Shown one piece after another: positions 47,710 to 58,729 of a DNA stretch of 64,000 nucleotides (positions are counted from its first letter, which is position 1; the number at the start of each line of letters is the position of its first letter). Position numbers and translations under genes: made by a program. Below the pieces are notes generated by a model. It worked only from the letters and a program-made list of their open reading frames with translations, searched no databases and was not told where the DNA came from. The stretch lies in the NCBI GenBank assembly GCA_947095535.1, contig OX352772.1, positions 96,267,207 to 96,331,206 on the forward strand. The letters are read 5' to 3'. This DNA comes from Poecilobothrus nobilitatus (Eukaryota; Arthropoda; Insecta; Diptera; Dolichopodidae).

Positions 47710-48845
47710 TCTGACTCATGGCGCAGTGGTTAAGTCGCCAACCTTTCAATCGAATGGTCTTGGGTTTAAACCCCGGTCAGGTCATAAATAAAAAATATGT
47801 AGTACTTTTATATCGTAATAATGTATATCGTATAATTAATATTAGTAATAATAACAATAATAGTAACAATAATAATAATAATAATAATAATAGTAATAAT
47901 AATAATAATAATTATAATAATAATAATAATTATAATAATAATAATAATAATAATTAATAATAAATAATAGCTACTACAGTGGAGCCATCTTTGGTTATAT
48001 CATGCAAGTAAGGTTTTATATACTGCTGCATGTTGTAATTCACGGATGGCGCTGACTGTGTAGTAAAATAATAACAATAATAATAATAGTTAATAATAGT
48101 AATAATAATAATAATAATAATAATAGCTGCTACAGTAGAGCCATCTTTGGTTATATCATGCAAGTAAGGTGTTATATACTGCTGCACGTTGTAATCCACT
48201 GATGGCGCTGACTCTGTGGTAAAATAATAATAATAATAGTAATAATAATAGTAATAATAATAATAATAATAGTACAATTAAATAGTATAATAAATAGTAC
48301 AATAATAATATAACAATAATTATAATAATAATAGTAATAATAATATAATAATAGCTACTACAGTGGGGCTATCTTTGGTTATATCATGTAAGTAAGGTGT
48401 TATATACTGCTGCACGTTATAATCCACTGATGGCGCTGACTCTGTAGTAAAATAATAATAATATTAATAAAAATATTAATACCAATAATAACAGCCGCTA
48501 CAGTGACAGTGCGGGTTGCCTTCAATAGTTGCCTCATGTAATATACTACTACTACATGTTGTAACTATTGTGACGGCTTTAGTCACTGTTAGCAAAATAA
48601 TAATAATAGGCGGATTCATTGTTTCCTTACAGTCCCACACCCAATTCAATGTTTCCGTATCCATTTTTCCTATCCTTTCCTATCCTACTCCCTAGCCAAT
48701 ATACTGCGTTCGCAGGTAAGGGTTTCATCCCACTATATTGGCTAAAGGGGGAGGTGGGTTTAATCAGTAAGAATCTGACACTACCAAGGGGAAATTCTTG
48801 GTGTCTTTGGAAAATTCCCACCTCCCTAAAAAAAAAAAAAAAAAA
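47710..48845 (+). mobile_element. tRNA-headed SINE-like insertion with AAT microsatellites
   Basis: It starts with a tRNA-like segment (47710-47782): CTGACT pairs with GGTCAG, A-box-like TGGCGCAGTGG, B-box GGGTTTAAACCCC. After ~80 bp come long AAT runs interleaved with four fold-back units (listed separately). From ~48615 there is a distinct segment with AGCCAATATA inverted against TATATTGGCT and a 21-base A-run at 48829-48849. It splits LINE E; TATACTGGAGG before it and TATAGGAGG after it may be a diverged target duplication. It could be two nested insertions. Confidence 0.65.
47970..48593. repeat. Four ~97-bp fold-back units in an AAT microsatellite
   Basis: Units at about 47970-48066, 48126-48220, 48354-48450 and 48493-48593. 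In the first three, CTACTACAG at one end mirrors CTGTAGTA at the other (perfect over 8 bp in the third) and GCCATC pairs with GATGGC inside. The fourth has diverged in the middle but keeps ends that pair: GCTACAGTGAC with GTCACTGTTAGC. Between units are 60-130 bp of (AAT)n. No coding sense. Confidence 0.75.
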
Positions 48846-49179
48846 AAATTCAGTTATAGGAGGGAGTGTAGAATTTGCTGCAAAAATGTTTGCGAACAAA
48901 TTAGCCTTACCTCCATCAGCGGAGGAAACGATGATCCACACTCAAGTTTTAAAGATTTTACTCAAGTTTTAAAAAATTATTTTTAAATCATACAAATTAT
49001 ATGGCAATATTGTATTTAAAAATAACAACAATAAAATGACTAAATAGTACAATATTTTTTTTATATTAACTATGTGAATATGAATGTACATACATATTAA
49101 TTCAATAAGAACAAGTTAAGATCATATTATTATAATAATTAGGTCACTCATTTTGATACCCTTCTGATACTTTTGGCAA

Positions 49180-49575
49180 TAATAATTATGCGTACATAAT
49201 GAGAATTTTTTTTAAAAATCATTAATAGTATGCAAGAAAAATAACATAAAAGAGAAAAAACTAAATTTTTTTGTAGTTTTTTTCTAAAGCAAAACTATAT
49301 TTTGTCTAACAATTAATAATTGACATTATTTTGATTGTGTGTATCAATAACTGACACCTTTTAAAAATATAAAGGTTAACTCTATGTGTAGTCAAATAAT
49401 TAAAATATATACGCATACGATGAGTGAAGATTGGAATTGAGATTTCACTTCAATACATTCAAAATAATATTTTGTTTTTTGAGCCACTATGAAAAAAAGG
49501 TTAAAAAAATATATTATATATTTATATATATTTATATGAAATTTGATCCTCTTATAATATATTAATACTCAATGA
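49180..49575. repeat. Inverted repeat partner of 45650-45910
   Basis: Reverse complement of the earlier block, ending TTTGATCCTCTTATAATATATTA, where the left arm of the large duplication resumes. Confidence 0.7.
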
Positions 49576-50222
49576 TAGTACATACCAATTTATATTAATA
49601 TACATTTCATTCTTTTTTTCTTAACATAAGATATTAATTAGTATTTAATATTTAGTACTTATTTAAAATGTAAGTTCTAAATTCTACTCTCATATTATTG
49701 ATATTATCTGTACGTTAAAATTTTTATTGTTGTTTTTATAAAATACATATGTAACTTACATATATGTTTGTATTATCCTACTACAAAACACAATTATTTT
49801 TTTTTAACTTAAAAATTTTTATTTATTAATTGAACGTAAATATAATATGCATGCCATATAAACAAACATATACATTCACATTTCATAAAAATGTTTCAAA
49901 TTTATTGTTGTTGGTTTAAGCATGAAATTTAAGTTTAGAGCCGAAAGTTTATTTCTATAGGTACTAAAAATTAAATTCGTAAATCGTAATTTTGATTTAA
50001 AACACTCCCCAAAAATTTTATGCGGCCAAATTTACAAAATATAAAACATACCAACATATACATATGTATGTTTTATATAAATAGCTTCTGAAATTTTTCA
50101 TTTACGTAATTATCAAAAACAAAACATAAAATTCCAATAAAAAAAACAAAAACTGGAATTCATTGCAAATTAAATCAAGGTACCTAATACTTTATATACG
50201 GGTCTAGTACGAAATCTCGACA

Positions 50223-50310
50223 TTTTTAATCTCGGTTTTTAAAATCTTGTTTTTTAAAATCACGATTTTTAAAATCTCGCTTTTCAAAATCTCGCTTTTT
50301 TAAATTGCTT
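50223..50310. repeat. ~18-bp tandem repeat AAAATCTCG/TTTTT
   Basis: About five imperfect copies of TTTTTAAAATCTCGC, starting at TACGAAATCTCGAC. It lies in the left arm of the inverted duplication. Its counterpart was not seen in the right arm. Confidence 0.6.
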
Positions 50311-50945
50311 TTAGTTTTTGAAAACAAAATAGAAAGAATAATAAAAATGATAAAAAAAGTGAGTAAATTAAACTTTTTAAAAAGAATTGCACAAAATATA
50401 AATAAAATTTTGTTTTGTACTTGAGAAAATTAATTCAATTTTTGTTATAATATTTAGGATATTTATTTCGTTATTTATTTAAAATAAAACTGGAAATGTG
50501 GATTACTTTTGTAATAAAATTTTATTATTTTGTCTAAAAAAATAGAAAATTTAAAAATTTTTGCAATTTGAAAAATAAAAATTTTTCGATATTTTTTGTA
50601 ATTGAAAAGCGATTAATAAAATCCACCAATCCAATTCAATTTAACAAATTTTACACCCTCATATCATATTCATATATTAACATTCATATTCTATTCATAT
50701 TCTATAAGAAAGAAAGAATTAATATGTAAATACATAGAAAGTCGTGTAAAAAAATGCATATGTGACAAGAAATTTTGAAATTAAAGAAATAGCTGTATTT
50801 GCTAAACTACCACCCCGATTAAAAATGTAAAAATTAATTTTTATTTTCCTCACCACATTCTTTCTAATGATGCGTAGACAATATAAATCGGCCCAGTAGT
50901 TATCTCTGAAAAGGGATCCAAAAAATAATACTGGCGTATTTATAT

Positions 50946-50946
50946 A

Positions 50947-50979
<33 letters not shown>

Positions 50980-50982
50980 AAT
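50946..50982. repeat. (ATG)n microsatellite
   Basis: Ten or so ATG triplets. The mirrored CAT runs at 59565-59585 and 63805-63825 are the matching positions in the right arm and in its tandem copy, and they differ in length. Confidence 0.85.
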
Positions 50983-51024
50983 TAAATAAAAATTAGGTTT
51001 ATAACATTTAAAAATTTTCTTCAA

Positions 51025-51066
51025 TAAACACTTGTAATTTAAATTTTTTTAAATTACAAGTGTTTA
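51025..51066. repeat. Short perfect palindrome
   Basis: AAACACTTGTAATTTAAATT and its complement lie back to back, and the half motif ACACTTGTAATT recurs at 51068 and 51092. Confidence 0.75.
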
Positions 51067-51321
51067 TAACACTTGTAATTAAATTTTTAATTCACTTGTA
51101 ATTTAAATTTTAATATATGTATATATTACAAAAATAGAAATCGCGCCTTTATTAGAAATAATACATAAAGTCAGGCAAAAATAAAATATATATACATATA
51201 TAATATATATATGATGTATATTCTATGTATACAAATACACTATATACAAATACACTTTAGCATTAAAAAAAAGATTTATTGATAAACATTCCCAATCTCT
51301 ATATTATGATGTTATTTAATA

Positions 51322-51600
51322 ACGAGACTCACATCAATTATCAGGCCATGAAGTGCAAAGAGTAAAACCTTAAAAATGAGTTAGCTTTTAACAAATTTGC
51401 ACGTAGTCTTATGTAAAAAAAATAATGGGCCTACTATAAATCTTGAAATAACACAAAAACCATTTACTTTATTCAATTCGGTTCAAAGAGAAAATTAAAG
51501 TTGCATCTTTTTTACATAATTCATTAAAGAAAAATATTTTAAAATATAATATTATCATTCATAAATATGTATTTAAAAAATTGTCTTCTTTTTGCTAAAT
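51322..51600 (+). repeat. Repeat family X, copy 3
   Basis: Opens GAGACTCACATCAATTATCAGG and follows copy 1 through ATTCAATTCGGTTCAAAGAG to AAAAAATTGTC. Its 3' end is missing: the closing GAGTCTC is not present. Confidence 0.75.
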
Positions 51601-51686
51601 TGCTAAAAAGATAAGAAAATATCTTAAGCGTAACTCCACTAGCAAGAGTCAAAGAAACTCAACATTCAAATTTGTATTTAGTTAAG

Positions 51687-51925
51687 ATGGACTCAGCCGA
51701 ATCAAAATCTGAGTTGATGTCACAGAAGAAAATTTACAAACATCTTTTTACGGCGGAAGTCGAATTGGGTAGCAAAGGCAATAAGGAGATATTTCTTCGA
51801 GACCACTTATCACAATTGCAGTTTAAATTATACAATGAAGCGAAAGAAAGCAAAGGAAAATATAATTTACAATTCCTGTGGTTCAAAAATAATTGTATTT
51901 TTCTTAGACAACAAACAAAAATTCT
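51687..51925 (+). pseudogene. FP-domain (baculovirus FP-like) ORF1 fragment, tentative
   Basis: From the second Met: MDSAESKSELMSQKKIYKHL, then a block IFLRDHLSQLQFKLYNEAKE and YNLQFLWFKNNCIFLRQQ. The pattern R-D-H-L-x(5-6)-L-Y-x-E-A-K followed by F-x-F-L-W-x-K-N resembles the FP domain in the first ORF of many insect LINEs, where it binds nucleic acid and may carry a coiled coil upstream. After ~51925 the frame is low-complexity. No RT lies next to it, so it is either an orphan LINE scrap or a small unrelated gene. Confidence 0.45.
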
Positions 51926-52135
51926 AAGGTATTTCGTATATTATCACAAAATGATATTAAATTTGTTAATGATACTTTTCAAGAAGATAACTAGTGTTTT
52001 TTATATTTTTTGTTTTATTTTGCACTACAGTAATTTTTTATTTACAATTTTTTTTGCTATTACAACTTATTTACAATATATTTTACTTTAATTTTTTGTA
52101 ATATTACTAAAATATTTATTTGTTTCTTACATTGT

Positions 52136-53433
52136 AAGTGTTCAAAATTGAGGTATCATTTTGATTTTGCCGCCATTTTTTTTCTACCTGGAATTTTTAT
52201 ACAAGGTTTCTTTAGGTATATTCTAAATACATTCCGGTTAGTTAATATGAAACGTTACACGAAGGAACATCGTGTTTTTGTTATTACAACATTTTTTGAA
52301 AATGGTAAAAGTTTTCAAGATGTAATTAGGAAATTTCGAACAAAATTTGGTAGAGAAAATGCTCCAACAAATCATGCCATCAAGCTGATGGTTGATAAAT
52401 TTCTAGAAACTGAATCTGTTCTTGATAACAGAGGCAACATTTATCAACGTAGTGGCCGTTCAACCGAGAATGTAGCAGCTGTAAGCAGAAGTGTTGAAGA
52501 AGATCCAAAAACTTCCATTCGTCATCGTTCGCAGCAATTAAACATCAAACCATCCACATTATTCAACATTTTGCATCGTGATCTCCATTTAAAGGCTTAT
52601 AAGATCCAGCAAGAATTAAAACCAACTGACCATGCATTACGTCGGCAATTCGTTTCTTGGGCAATCGAAAAACAAGAAGAAAATGAGAATTTTTTTAACA
52701 AAATAATCTTCACCGACGAAGCTCATTTCCAGCTCAATGGCTACGTCAATAAACAGAATTGCCGCATTTGCAGTGAAGAGAATCCAAGGGTTATCTTAGA
52801 GCAACCAGTACATCTACAAAAAGTTACGGTTTGATGTGGTTTGTGGTCAGGAGAAATCATCGGACCATATTTTTTTGAAAACGCAAATGGAAATGCGATT
52901 ACGGTCAATGGAAATCGCTACAGGGAGATGATCCGAAGCTTTTTGTGGCGGGAAATTGATGATCTGGACGTAGAGAATATGTGGTTTCAACAGAACGGTG
53001 CCACTTGCCACACAGCAAGAGAAACAATGAATTTTTTGAAGGAAAAGTTCGAAGATCGCATTATTTCTCGTAGAGGAGGAGTGATGTGGCCACCAAGATC
53101 GTGCAATTTGACACCGTTGGATTTTTTTTTGTAGGATTTTGTGAAATCGAAAGTGTACAGCAATAATCCCACAACAATTCAAGAGCTTAAAAATAACATT
53201 ATCGAGCAGATTTCAACCATTGAGAACAGTTTATTGAACAACGTGATTCAGAATTTTGGTAAAAGATTGGAAGCCTGCCGAAGTAGTAGAGGGGTCCACT
53301 TGGCCGACATAATTTTTCATTATTAACCGGAACCTATTTGTAATAAATTAAAATAAAAATATATTTAATATTTCAAAAAAAAAGTCTTTTTTTATTAAAA
53401 TTAAATTGAGGTATCATCAATTTTGAACACCCT
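52136..53433 (+). mobile_element. Mariner-family element with degraded TIRs
   Basis: Left end AGTGTTCAAAATTGAGGTATC and right end TGATGATACC reading inward from AGGGTGTTCAAAATTG are inverted, the left end having lost two G. The length of about 1.3 kb and the single transposase frame are normal for mariner. A partial relative lies at 20605-20912. Confidence 0.88.
52247..53326 (+). pseudogene. Mariner-type transposase with two Trp-to-stop changes
   Basis: One continuous frame of 360 codons (MKRYTKEHRVFVITTFFENG to HLADIIFHY), the full length of the family. The N-terminus is a paired helix-turn-helix DNA-binding region; the catalytic DDE/D core follows with IIFTDEAHFQLNGYVNKQN (first Asp intact). 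The second catalytic block reads WFQQNGATCHTARE and the third PRSCNLTPLDFFL, each with Asn for the Asp found in the related copy at 43642-44575. TGA at 52832-52834 and TAG at 53132-53134 stand at family Trp positions; the copy at 20605 keeps TGG at the second. It cannot transpose. All four defects are G-to-A on the coding strand. Confidence 0.9.
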
Positions 53434-53824
53434 TTATATTACTTAACCTACACTATAAATATTTTAATTTTTGTTATAATTTTACGTAATTGTTTTAAAT
53501 TTTTTTTTTATCTTAAATATACTAATTACAAAAAAACTTGCAAAATCACAATTAACACTATAAAAATGACAATTCTAATTATCGCTCAACACCTTTTAAT
53601 ATATTTTTACTTAACAACTTTACTTTACTTTACTTTACTTAATTGTATATCATTTTATGCTTTCTTTTTGTTTTACTACTTTTTATTTCAATTATAATTT
53701 TAACTACTTGAATATCAAAGAACACAATAGAAATGACAATTCTAAATAATATTCAACATTTTTTCAATTATTCTCCAAAACACATTCAATCAATCTCTTT
53801 ATTCGTAGAAACGTAGTGTTAGGT
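53434..53824. other. AT-rich non-coding gap
   Basis: Includes four TTTAC repeats (53620-53642). The end (GTAGTGTTAGGT) is the left flank of the hAT element and matches the flank unit at 59169. Confidence 0.5.
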
Positions 53825-54229
53825 ATCTATAGCAGCGCTCTCAGAATTGGTCTTTTTGGACCATTTTGGTTCTTTGTGAAATGTTTGGTCCCGATGGTTC
53901 ATTATGGTACTTTAAATTTAAAAATGATCCAAAATGGTACCTTTAAAATAATTACAAAAAAATTGAATATAAATTTTTTGTTTTGTTGTAACTCAAAAAA
54001 AATTTTAGTAAATCTATTTTTTTTTGTAATTTACTTATTGGCTTATATAATAAAAATAGAGTATTACTTAAATTTGGTTAATGGGTTTGGTTATTGGGTT
54101 TGGTTATTGAGTTTGGTTATTGAGTTTGGCTAAATGGGCATTGGGCAATTTTATATTGTCAAAGTCAATAACTCAACTTGTCATTGTCAAGTTTAATTTA
54201 AAATTTGTAACAGTTAAATTCAAACAAAA

Positions 54230-57200
54230 TGAACAAGAAAACTCTTCTCGAGTAAGTTTAAGAAATAATGTGTATTATATTTTAAATTAAAAATATGTTT
54301 CCTTGATATTGTTAATTTTCATAGCTTCTTTGGAGGTTCCTCAAAAATATCTAATTCAACGGATACTTCAACTGAAGTAGTATTATTTGTGTAAGTAGAT
54401 GTTATTTGTTTTTATAATTTTAGTAATTGCTATGTAGGTAGGTAATACACCCATCCCTCGCTTAACGGCGGGGTTCCGTTCCAGAAAATTTGTCCGTAAA
54501 CCGAAATTCCGTAAATCGATTTTTTTTTCGAACATATCATATTAATGTATGTACGTATTGTATACGATACATATATGTAAAAATAATGTTATATGTATAC
54601 TAAAAGTGATATGAATTATACATTTTATTAAAAAAGAAAAAATATTTATTAAGATAATAATTCAAAACTATTTATTACATAACTATTAAAATAAAGTATT
54701 AAATACATAAAAATATTCAAAAACAAAAATAAAATTAATTCAGAAATACTATGTACATATTTACATATAAAAATAATTAAAAATAACAAAATTCTTTAAA
54801 AACATAAATTAATCCATTATATTATGAACACAATAATATGTATAACGATCTTTGAGCATTTATCTTATGATGAAGTATGTACTGCAATCTGATTGTAAAT
54901 TTAAATCCGCTTCAGAGCTGGTATCCAAGTTTTGAATGGCGTCAAAAGTAGTATTAGCTGATGTGGAAGCAACTGGTTGAAAAAAGCTGGTTAATTTTTG
55001 TTGAGTTGCCAATTTTATTTTTCTTTGTATAGCTGCTTGTAACAATCTATAGCTTCATTTACAGCTCGAGATACCTTCAAGCTACGTTCGTTATTCACAT
55101 CTTTTTCGGTTAGTACCTTAATACCTTCTTCGAAATGGAAAAGAGCAGTAGTCAGGTCTTTTGTGGAAAGCTCCTGAGAAATATTTGCAATGGTATCTTC
55201 ATTATCGTGTTCTTCAGGTGGACGATTTTGGTCCAACTGTAGCAAATCATCATCGGAAAGACTAGCTCCATGAGCATTTATTAAATCTGTAACATCTGAT
55301 TCTACAAAATCTTCAAAACCAAGTTGATTACCAAGATTTACTATATTTTGAAGGACTTCCCGAAGAACTTGAACATCGGCAATATCGTTATTAACATTCT
55401 CTGGCCAAATTTTTTTCCAAACACCCTTCATTGTAGACGGTTCAATTTCTTTCCATGATTCTGCAATATTGTGTATAGCATCTTTAATGTTGTAATTTTT
55501 CCAGAACGCTTTAATTGAAGCAAAACCATGTCCATCTATCTCACTGGCAACAATTAGTTGTTTAAAAGTTCTTCGCAAATAATAAGCTTTGAATGTAGAT
55601 ATCACGCCTTGATCCATTGGTTGAATCAAGGCTGTTGTATTTTTAGACAGGTACTCAATCCGAACATTATTAGATAGCTCATGTAGGTTTAGTGGATGGC
55701 TTGGAGCATTATCCAGGAGCAAAAGAATTTTATTACTGAGGTTTTTTCTTTCCAAATAAAGTTTGACTTCGGGACACAAACAGTTTTTAAACTAAGATTC
55801 AAATAAACTTGAAGTCATCCATGCTTTTTTGTTGGATTTCCAAATAATTGGCAAATGGGATTTATTACATCCTTTGAGAGCTCTAGGATTTTCGGAAAGG
55901 TATATTAATAGAGGCTTCAACTTAAAATCTCCAGCTGCATTGCTCCCGAGAAGTAGAGTTGAACGCTCTTTTGCTACTTTGAAGCCAGGTGCAGACTTTT
56001 CATTCTTAGAAATATAAGTTCATCCGTTTCCATTACAGGCCAGTCTCGTCTACGTTAAAAATTTGTTCCGAAACATATTGTCTTTCTTCTATAATTTGTT
56101 TTAATATTATTGGATAATCACACGCTGCCGTAATATCAGAACTCGCAGCTTCACCTTTCAACTTTATATTGTGCAAATTGTGGCGGTTTTTAAATTAACA
56201 TTTTCAAGTTTTAATTTTTCAAAAATACTTTTGCCTTTTTCCTGAATCGTCATTGTGTTCATAGGTATATTACGTTGATTATTATCTTCGATCCATATAC
56301 CTAATAGATTTTCCATTTTTTCCATAATATAACTTCTATGGCAGTTAGTTCTGCAGCACTTCGTGGAGCAGATAATTGTGATTGTGCTTTAATTTTAGCC
56401 TTGTTATCAAGTATAGTACCAACTGTAGATCTTGCGAGGCCTAATACTGATTGAAATTTCAGTAATTGTCTCACCAGTTTCAGAACGACGTATTACATCT
56501 AATTTATTTTCTAATGTTATTGCTTTTTGAACTAATGAGGAAATGGATACCGCTGAGTTGAATACAAATTCTTCAAATTTATCATCATCTAAAGGTGTGA
56601 GAAACGAAAAATAATTACAATTATAATTACTCTTTTTCATGGATAATTGAAAAAGACAAAAAAGCCTTTTGCAAACATTGTCAACGTTTTCTTTTTAATC
56701 ATTTGCCAAAACTAAAACGGCTTAGAAAATCAACCAACCATCAACATGTAGAAACTTCACTAGAAAATCAGACGCATATTGATGATACAGAGGAAATTAA
56801 AATATCAAATAAAATTAAGCTCGCCGAGTTAAAAATATTGATGTTTTTGGTTAACAATAATTTACCATTTTCACTGATTGATTCATTGGTTGATTTAGTT
56901 AAAGCTGTGGATCCTGATTCATAAAAAAACTAAAAAAAATAAGTTTGGCAGAACAAAAGGTGCCGAAACTATTTGTTCTGTTTTATGTGAAGAAGGTACT
57001 ACAAAAAATGTACAAATTCTGCAAGAACAAAGTTTTTCATTGATTATCGATGAAACAATCGATGTAAGCTCAACAAAATGCTTGGTTTTAGTTTCAAGAT
57101 ATTTTGATTTTAAACAAAACAAAACAATAGATGCTTTTTTGGCTTTGCTGGAACTAGAAAATACGTGAAAATATGTGAAGTCAGTTTTTGATAGTATTTT

Positions 57201-58444
57201 GAAAATTTTTGAGCTACATGGTATTTCATTTTGTAATTGTATTGGATTTGCAGCAGATAATGCTAGCGTTATGATGGGAAGAAAAAAAAGGAGGAACTAA
57301 TTAAAGGAAAAAATTCCACACCTATACGCACTAGGATGCACATGTCATTCCCTTCACTTATGTTCCAGTGCAGCCGGTAAAAAATTACCAGAGGCATTAG
57401 AGAAATTGGCTCGAAATATTTATTTTTACTTTTCCGATAGTCCAAAAAGGATTAATGAACTAAAAGCTTTTCAAGAAGATTTTAATGTTCCCATTCATAA
57501 AATTTTGAAAACTTCTACCACAAGATGGTTGTCATTGGAAGCGGTGGTCAACAGATTCTTAGAATAATGGCAACCTCTACAGCATTATTTTTTATTAAAC
57601 GCTTTTGAAACTAATTCAAATATTGCAACATCCATTTCAGAAAACTTAAACTTAACTAACAAGACTTATTTTTATTTTTTATCCTATGTATTAAAGTTAA
57701 CAAACACTTTAAATAAAGATTTTCAAAGCGAGAACCCGAAAATTTACTAGCTTTAAAGCTTTAAAGGATATTTACTCAATATTTTGTACAATTTTGTTAA
57801 AATTGAAAATATTGATGGAAATAATTTGAACAACATAAATTTTAAAACTGATATTTTTATTGAAATTAAAGATATATACATTGGTCCTAAGGCTGAAATG
57901 GAACTTAACAACAGTGATTTAAATTTAGAAACGAAAATATTTATTAAATCATACTGCAAAAAATATTACTTAAGATTAAGTGAACAAATTTTAAAAAGAC
58001 TTAATTTTAAAGATGATGTATTAATGCTTCTACAAAAACTAGATCCTCTTAATTTGGGAAAAACTTTAATACCTCTAATGACTATATTTCCACAGCTTTG
58101 TAAAGATAAAATTGAAGAAACGGAGGAAGAATATCGGTCCGTTATTTTCCAACAATTTGTTGAATTAAGGCCGGATTTGGAAATATTTTGGTCAAAAATA
58201 TTTAATTTAAAAAATTATTGGATTAAATGAAACTATGTTTCGGAATTTGAGAACATTTATCGGTGCGATGCTTAGTCTTCCTCACAGCAGTGCCACTGCT
58301 GACCGAATTTTTTCTGAACTTAACAATATTAAAACAAAAAATAGAAACTGTTCAAAAACAAGCACAATAAATGCTTTGCTGATTTCGAACGAATTATTTA
58401 AAAATTGTGATTTGGTCCAATGGGTTCCTTCTGAAAAAACTTAA
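54230..58444 (+). pseudogene. hAT transposase (BED zinc finger, hAT dimerisation domain), broken
   Basis: A short first exon starts ATG at about 54230 (MNKKTLL), with GTAAGT near 54252 and a TTTTCATAG acceptor near 54324 leading to FFGGSSKISNSTDTSTEVV and another GTAAGT near 54392. After the Tigger insertion the frame resumes near 56530 (EEMDTAELNTNSSNLSSSKG), then the BED finger WIIEKDKKAFCKHC with the later HxxxxH region. The catalytic middle is seen in pieces (LSFIDETIDVSSTKC-like sense near 57040, CHSLHLCSSAAGKKLPEALE-like near 57350). A frame 57784-58230 and MLSLPHSSATADRIFSELNN (58268 on), the C-terminal dimerisation motif, close it. Stops and frameshifts are frequent. Exons are inferred from splice-like signals. 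Confidence 0.78.
54449..56525 (-). pseudogene. pogo/Tigger-like (CENP-B type) transposase, nested in hAT
   Basis: On the minus strand: a Psq-type helix-turn-helix start (AITLENKLDVIRRSETGETI, near 56520-56450), several broken segments, SNAAGDFKLKPLLIYLSENP-like sense near 55950-55880, then one long frame 55779-55018 with ILLLLDNAPSHPLNLHEL (second catalytic Asp) and TTALIQPMDQGVISTFKAYY (third), as in DDE_1 transposases of Tigger elements. A tail reads QQKLTSFFQPVAS. The 3' TIR, CACCCATCCCTCGCTTAACG, lies at 54449 after a TA. The 5' TIR is missing: the frame begins almost at the junction with hAT sequence. Frameshifts and stops near 55800-56440 show it is inactive. Confidence 0.85.
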
Positions 58445-58511
58445 AAAAACTATAAATTAACTTAATAATTTTACAATAAAAATTAAAGACGAGTAAAATA
58501 AAACCTCATTA

Positions 58512-58729
58512 CGTCGTCTTAATATTGGTTTGATCCATACGCCAAATCGTCAATTTTGAGTTAGGAGCACTTATCCGTTTTCTGCTAACTTCAGTAGTTT
58601 AAGAGATACTGAAGTTAGCAGAAAACGTATAAGTTCTATTGTTCTTCAGCTCGTTTTAAAACTCCACATAAAACTCTTAACTCAAAATTGACGATTTGGC
58701 GTATGGAGCAAACCAATATTCAGACGACG
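58512..58729. mobile_element. Palindromic MITE in the hAT 3' region, copy 1
   Basis: The first 52 bases (from CGTCGTCTTAATATTGGTTT) and last 52 are reverse complements with two mismatches. The centre is a second palindrome: CCGTTTTCTGCTAACTTCAG and its complement around GTTTAAGAGA. Compared with the copy at 62718-62973 it has lost 38 bp from the left arm. No coding capacity. Confidence 0.85.

Larger units (their letters stand above)
46035..48985 (-). mobile_element. LINE E (FADD type), split by a tRNA-headed insertion
   Basis: Related to LINE C. Minus-strand order: GGKANLFANIFAANSTLPPI (48941-48856), then after the inserted block FRSRTVVKVLTSLNVRKFTG and PDGIPAMVLKH (47690-47550), the palm frame 47187-46675 with RIRILVDSFMSDTHKINAGV and IHSFADDSTLVAS (catalytic pair intact), and a C-terminal frame ending near 46055. 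A T-run at 46035-46049 is its poly(A) tail. Frames are broken at several points and a stop-containing segment separates RT blocks near 47190-47400. No endonuclease: 5'-truncated. Confidence 0.82.
39110..50960 (+). repeat. Large inverted duplication, left arm (with insertions)
   Basis: Unique segments here are reverse complements of 59560-62556: 39110-39300, 43309-43641, 44576-45011, 45481-45700 and about 49560-50960. Landmarks are AAACAGAACGAAT (complement at the left end), CCAGAGAGTTCC, GGGGTGCA-type sequence near 44750, TAATTAGTA near 49635 and the GGATCCAAAAAATAATACTGGCGTATTTATATAATGATG end. The gaps are filled by a LINE, a mariner-like element, a repeat-array unit and a larger block (45700-49560). 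Confidence 0.85.

Noticed and set aside
47718..48277. Poly-Asn and poly-Tyr frames
   Set aside because: Direct translations of AAT/ATT microsatellite.
47970..48450. Hammerhead-type ribozyme repeats
   Set aside because: The units contain CTGATGG and paired ends, but not the CUGAUGA plus GAAA core needed for a hammerhead.
55829..56017. Plus-strand 62-codon frame
   Set aside because: It is antisense to the Tigger transposase, whose minus-strand sense is recognisable across the same bases.
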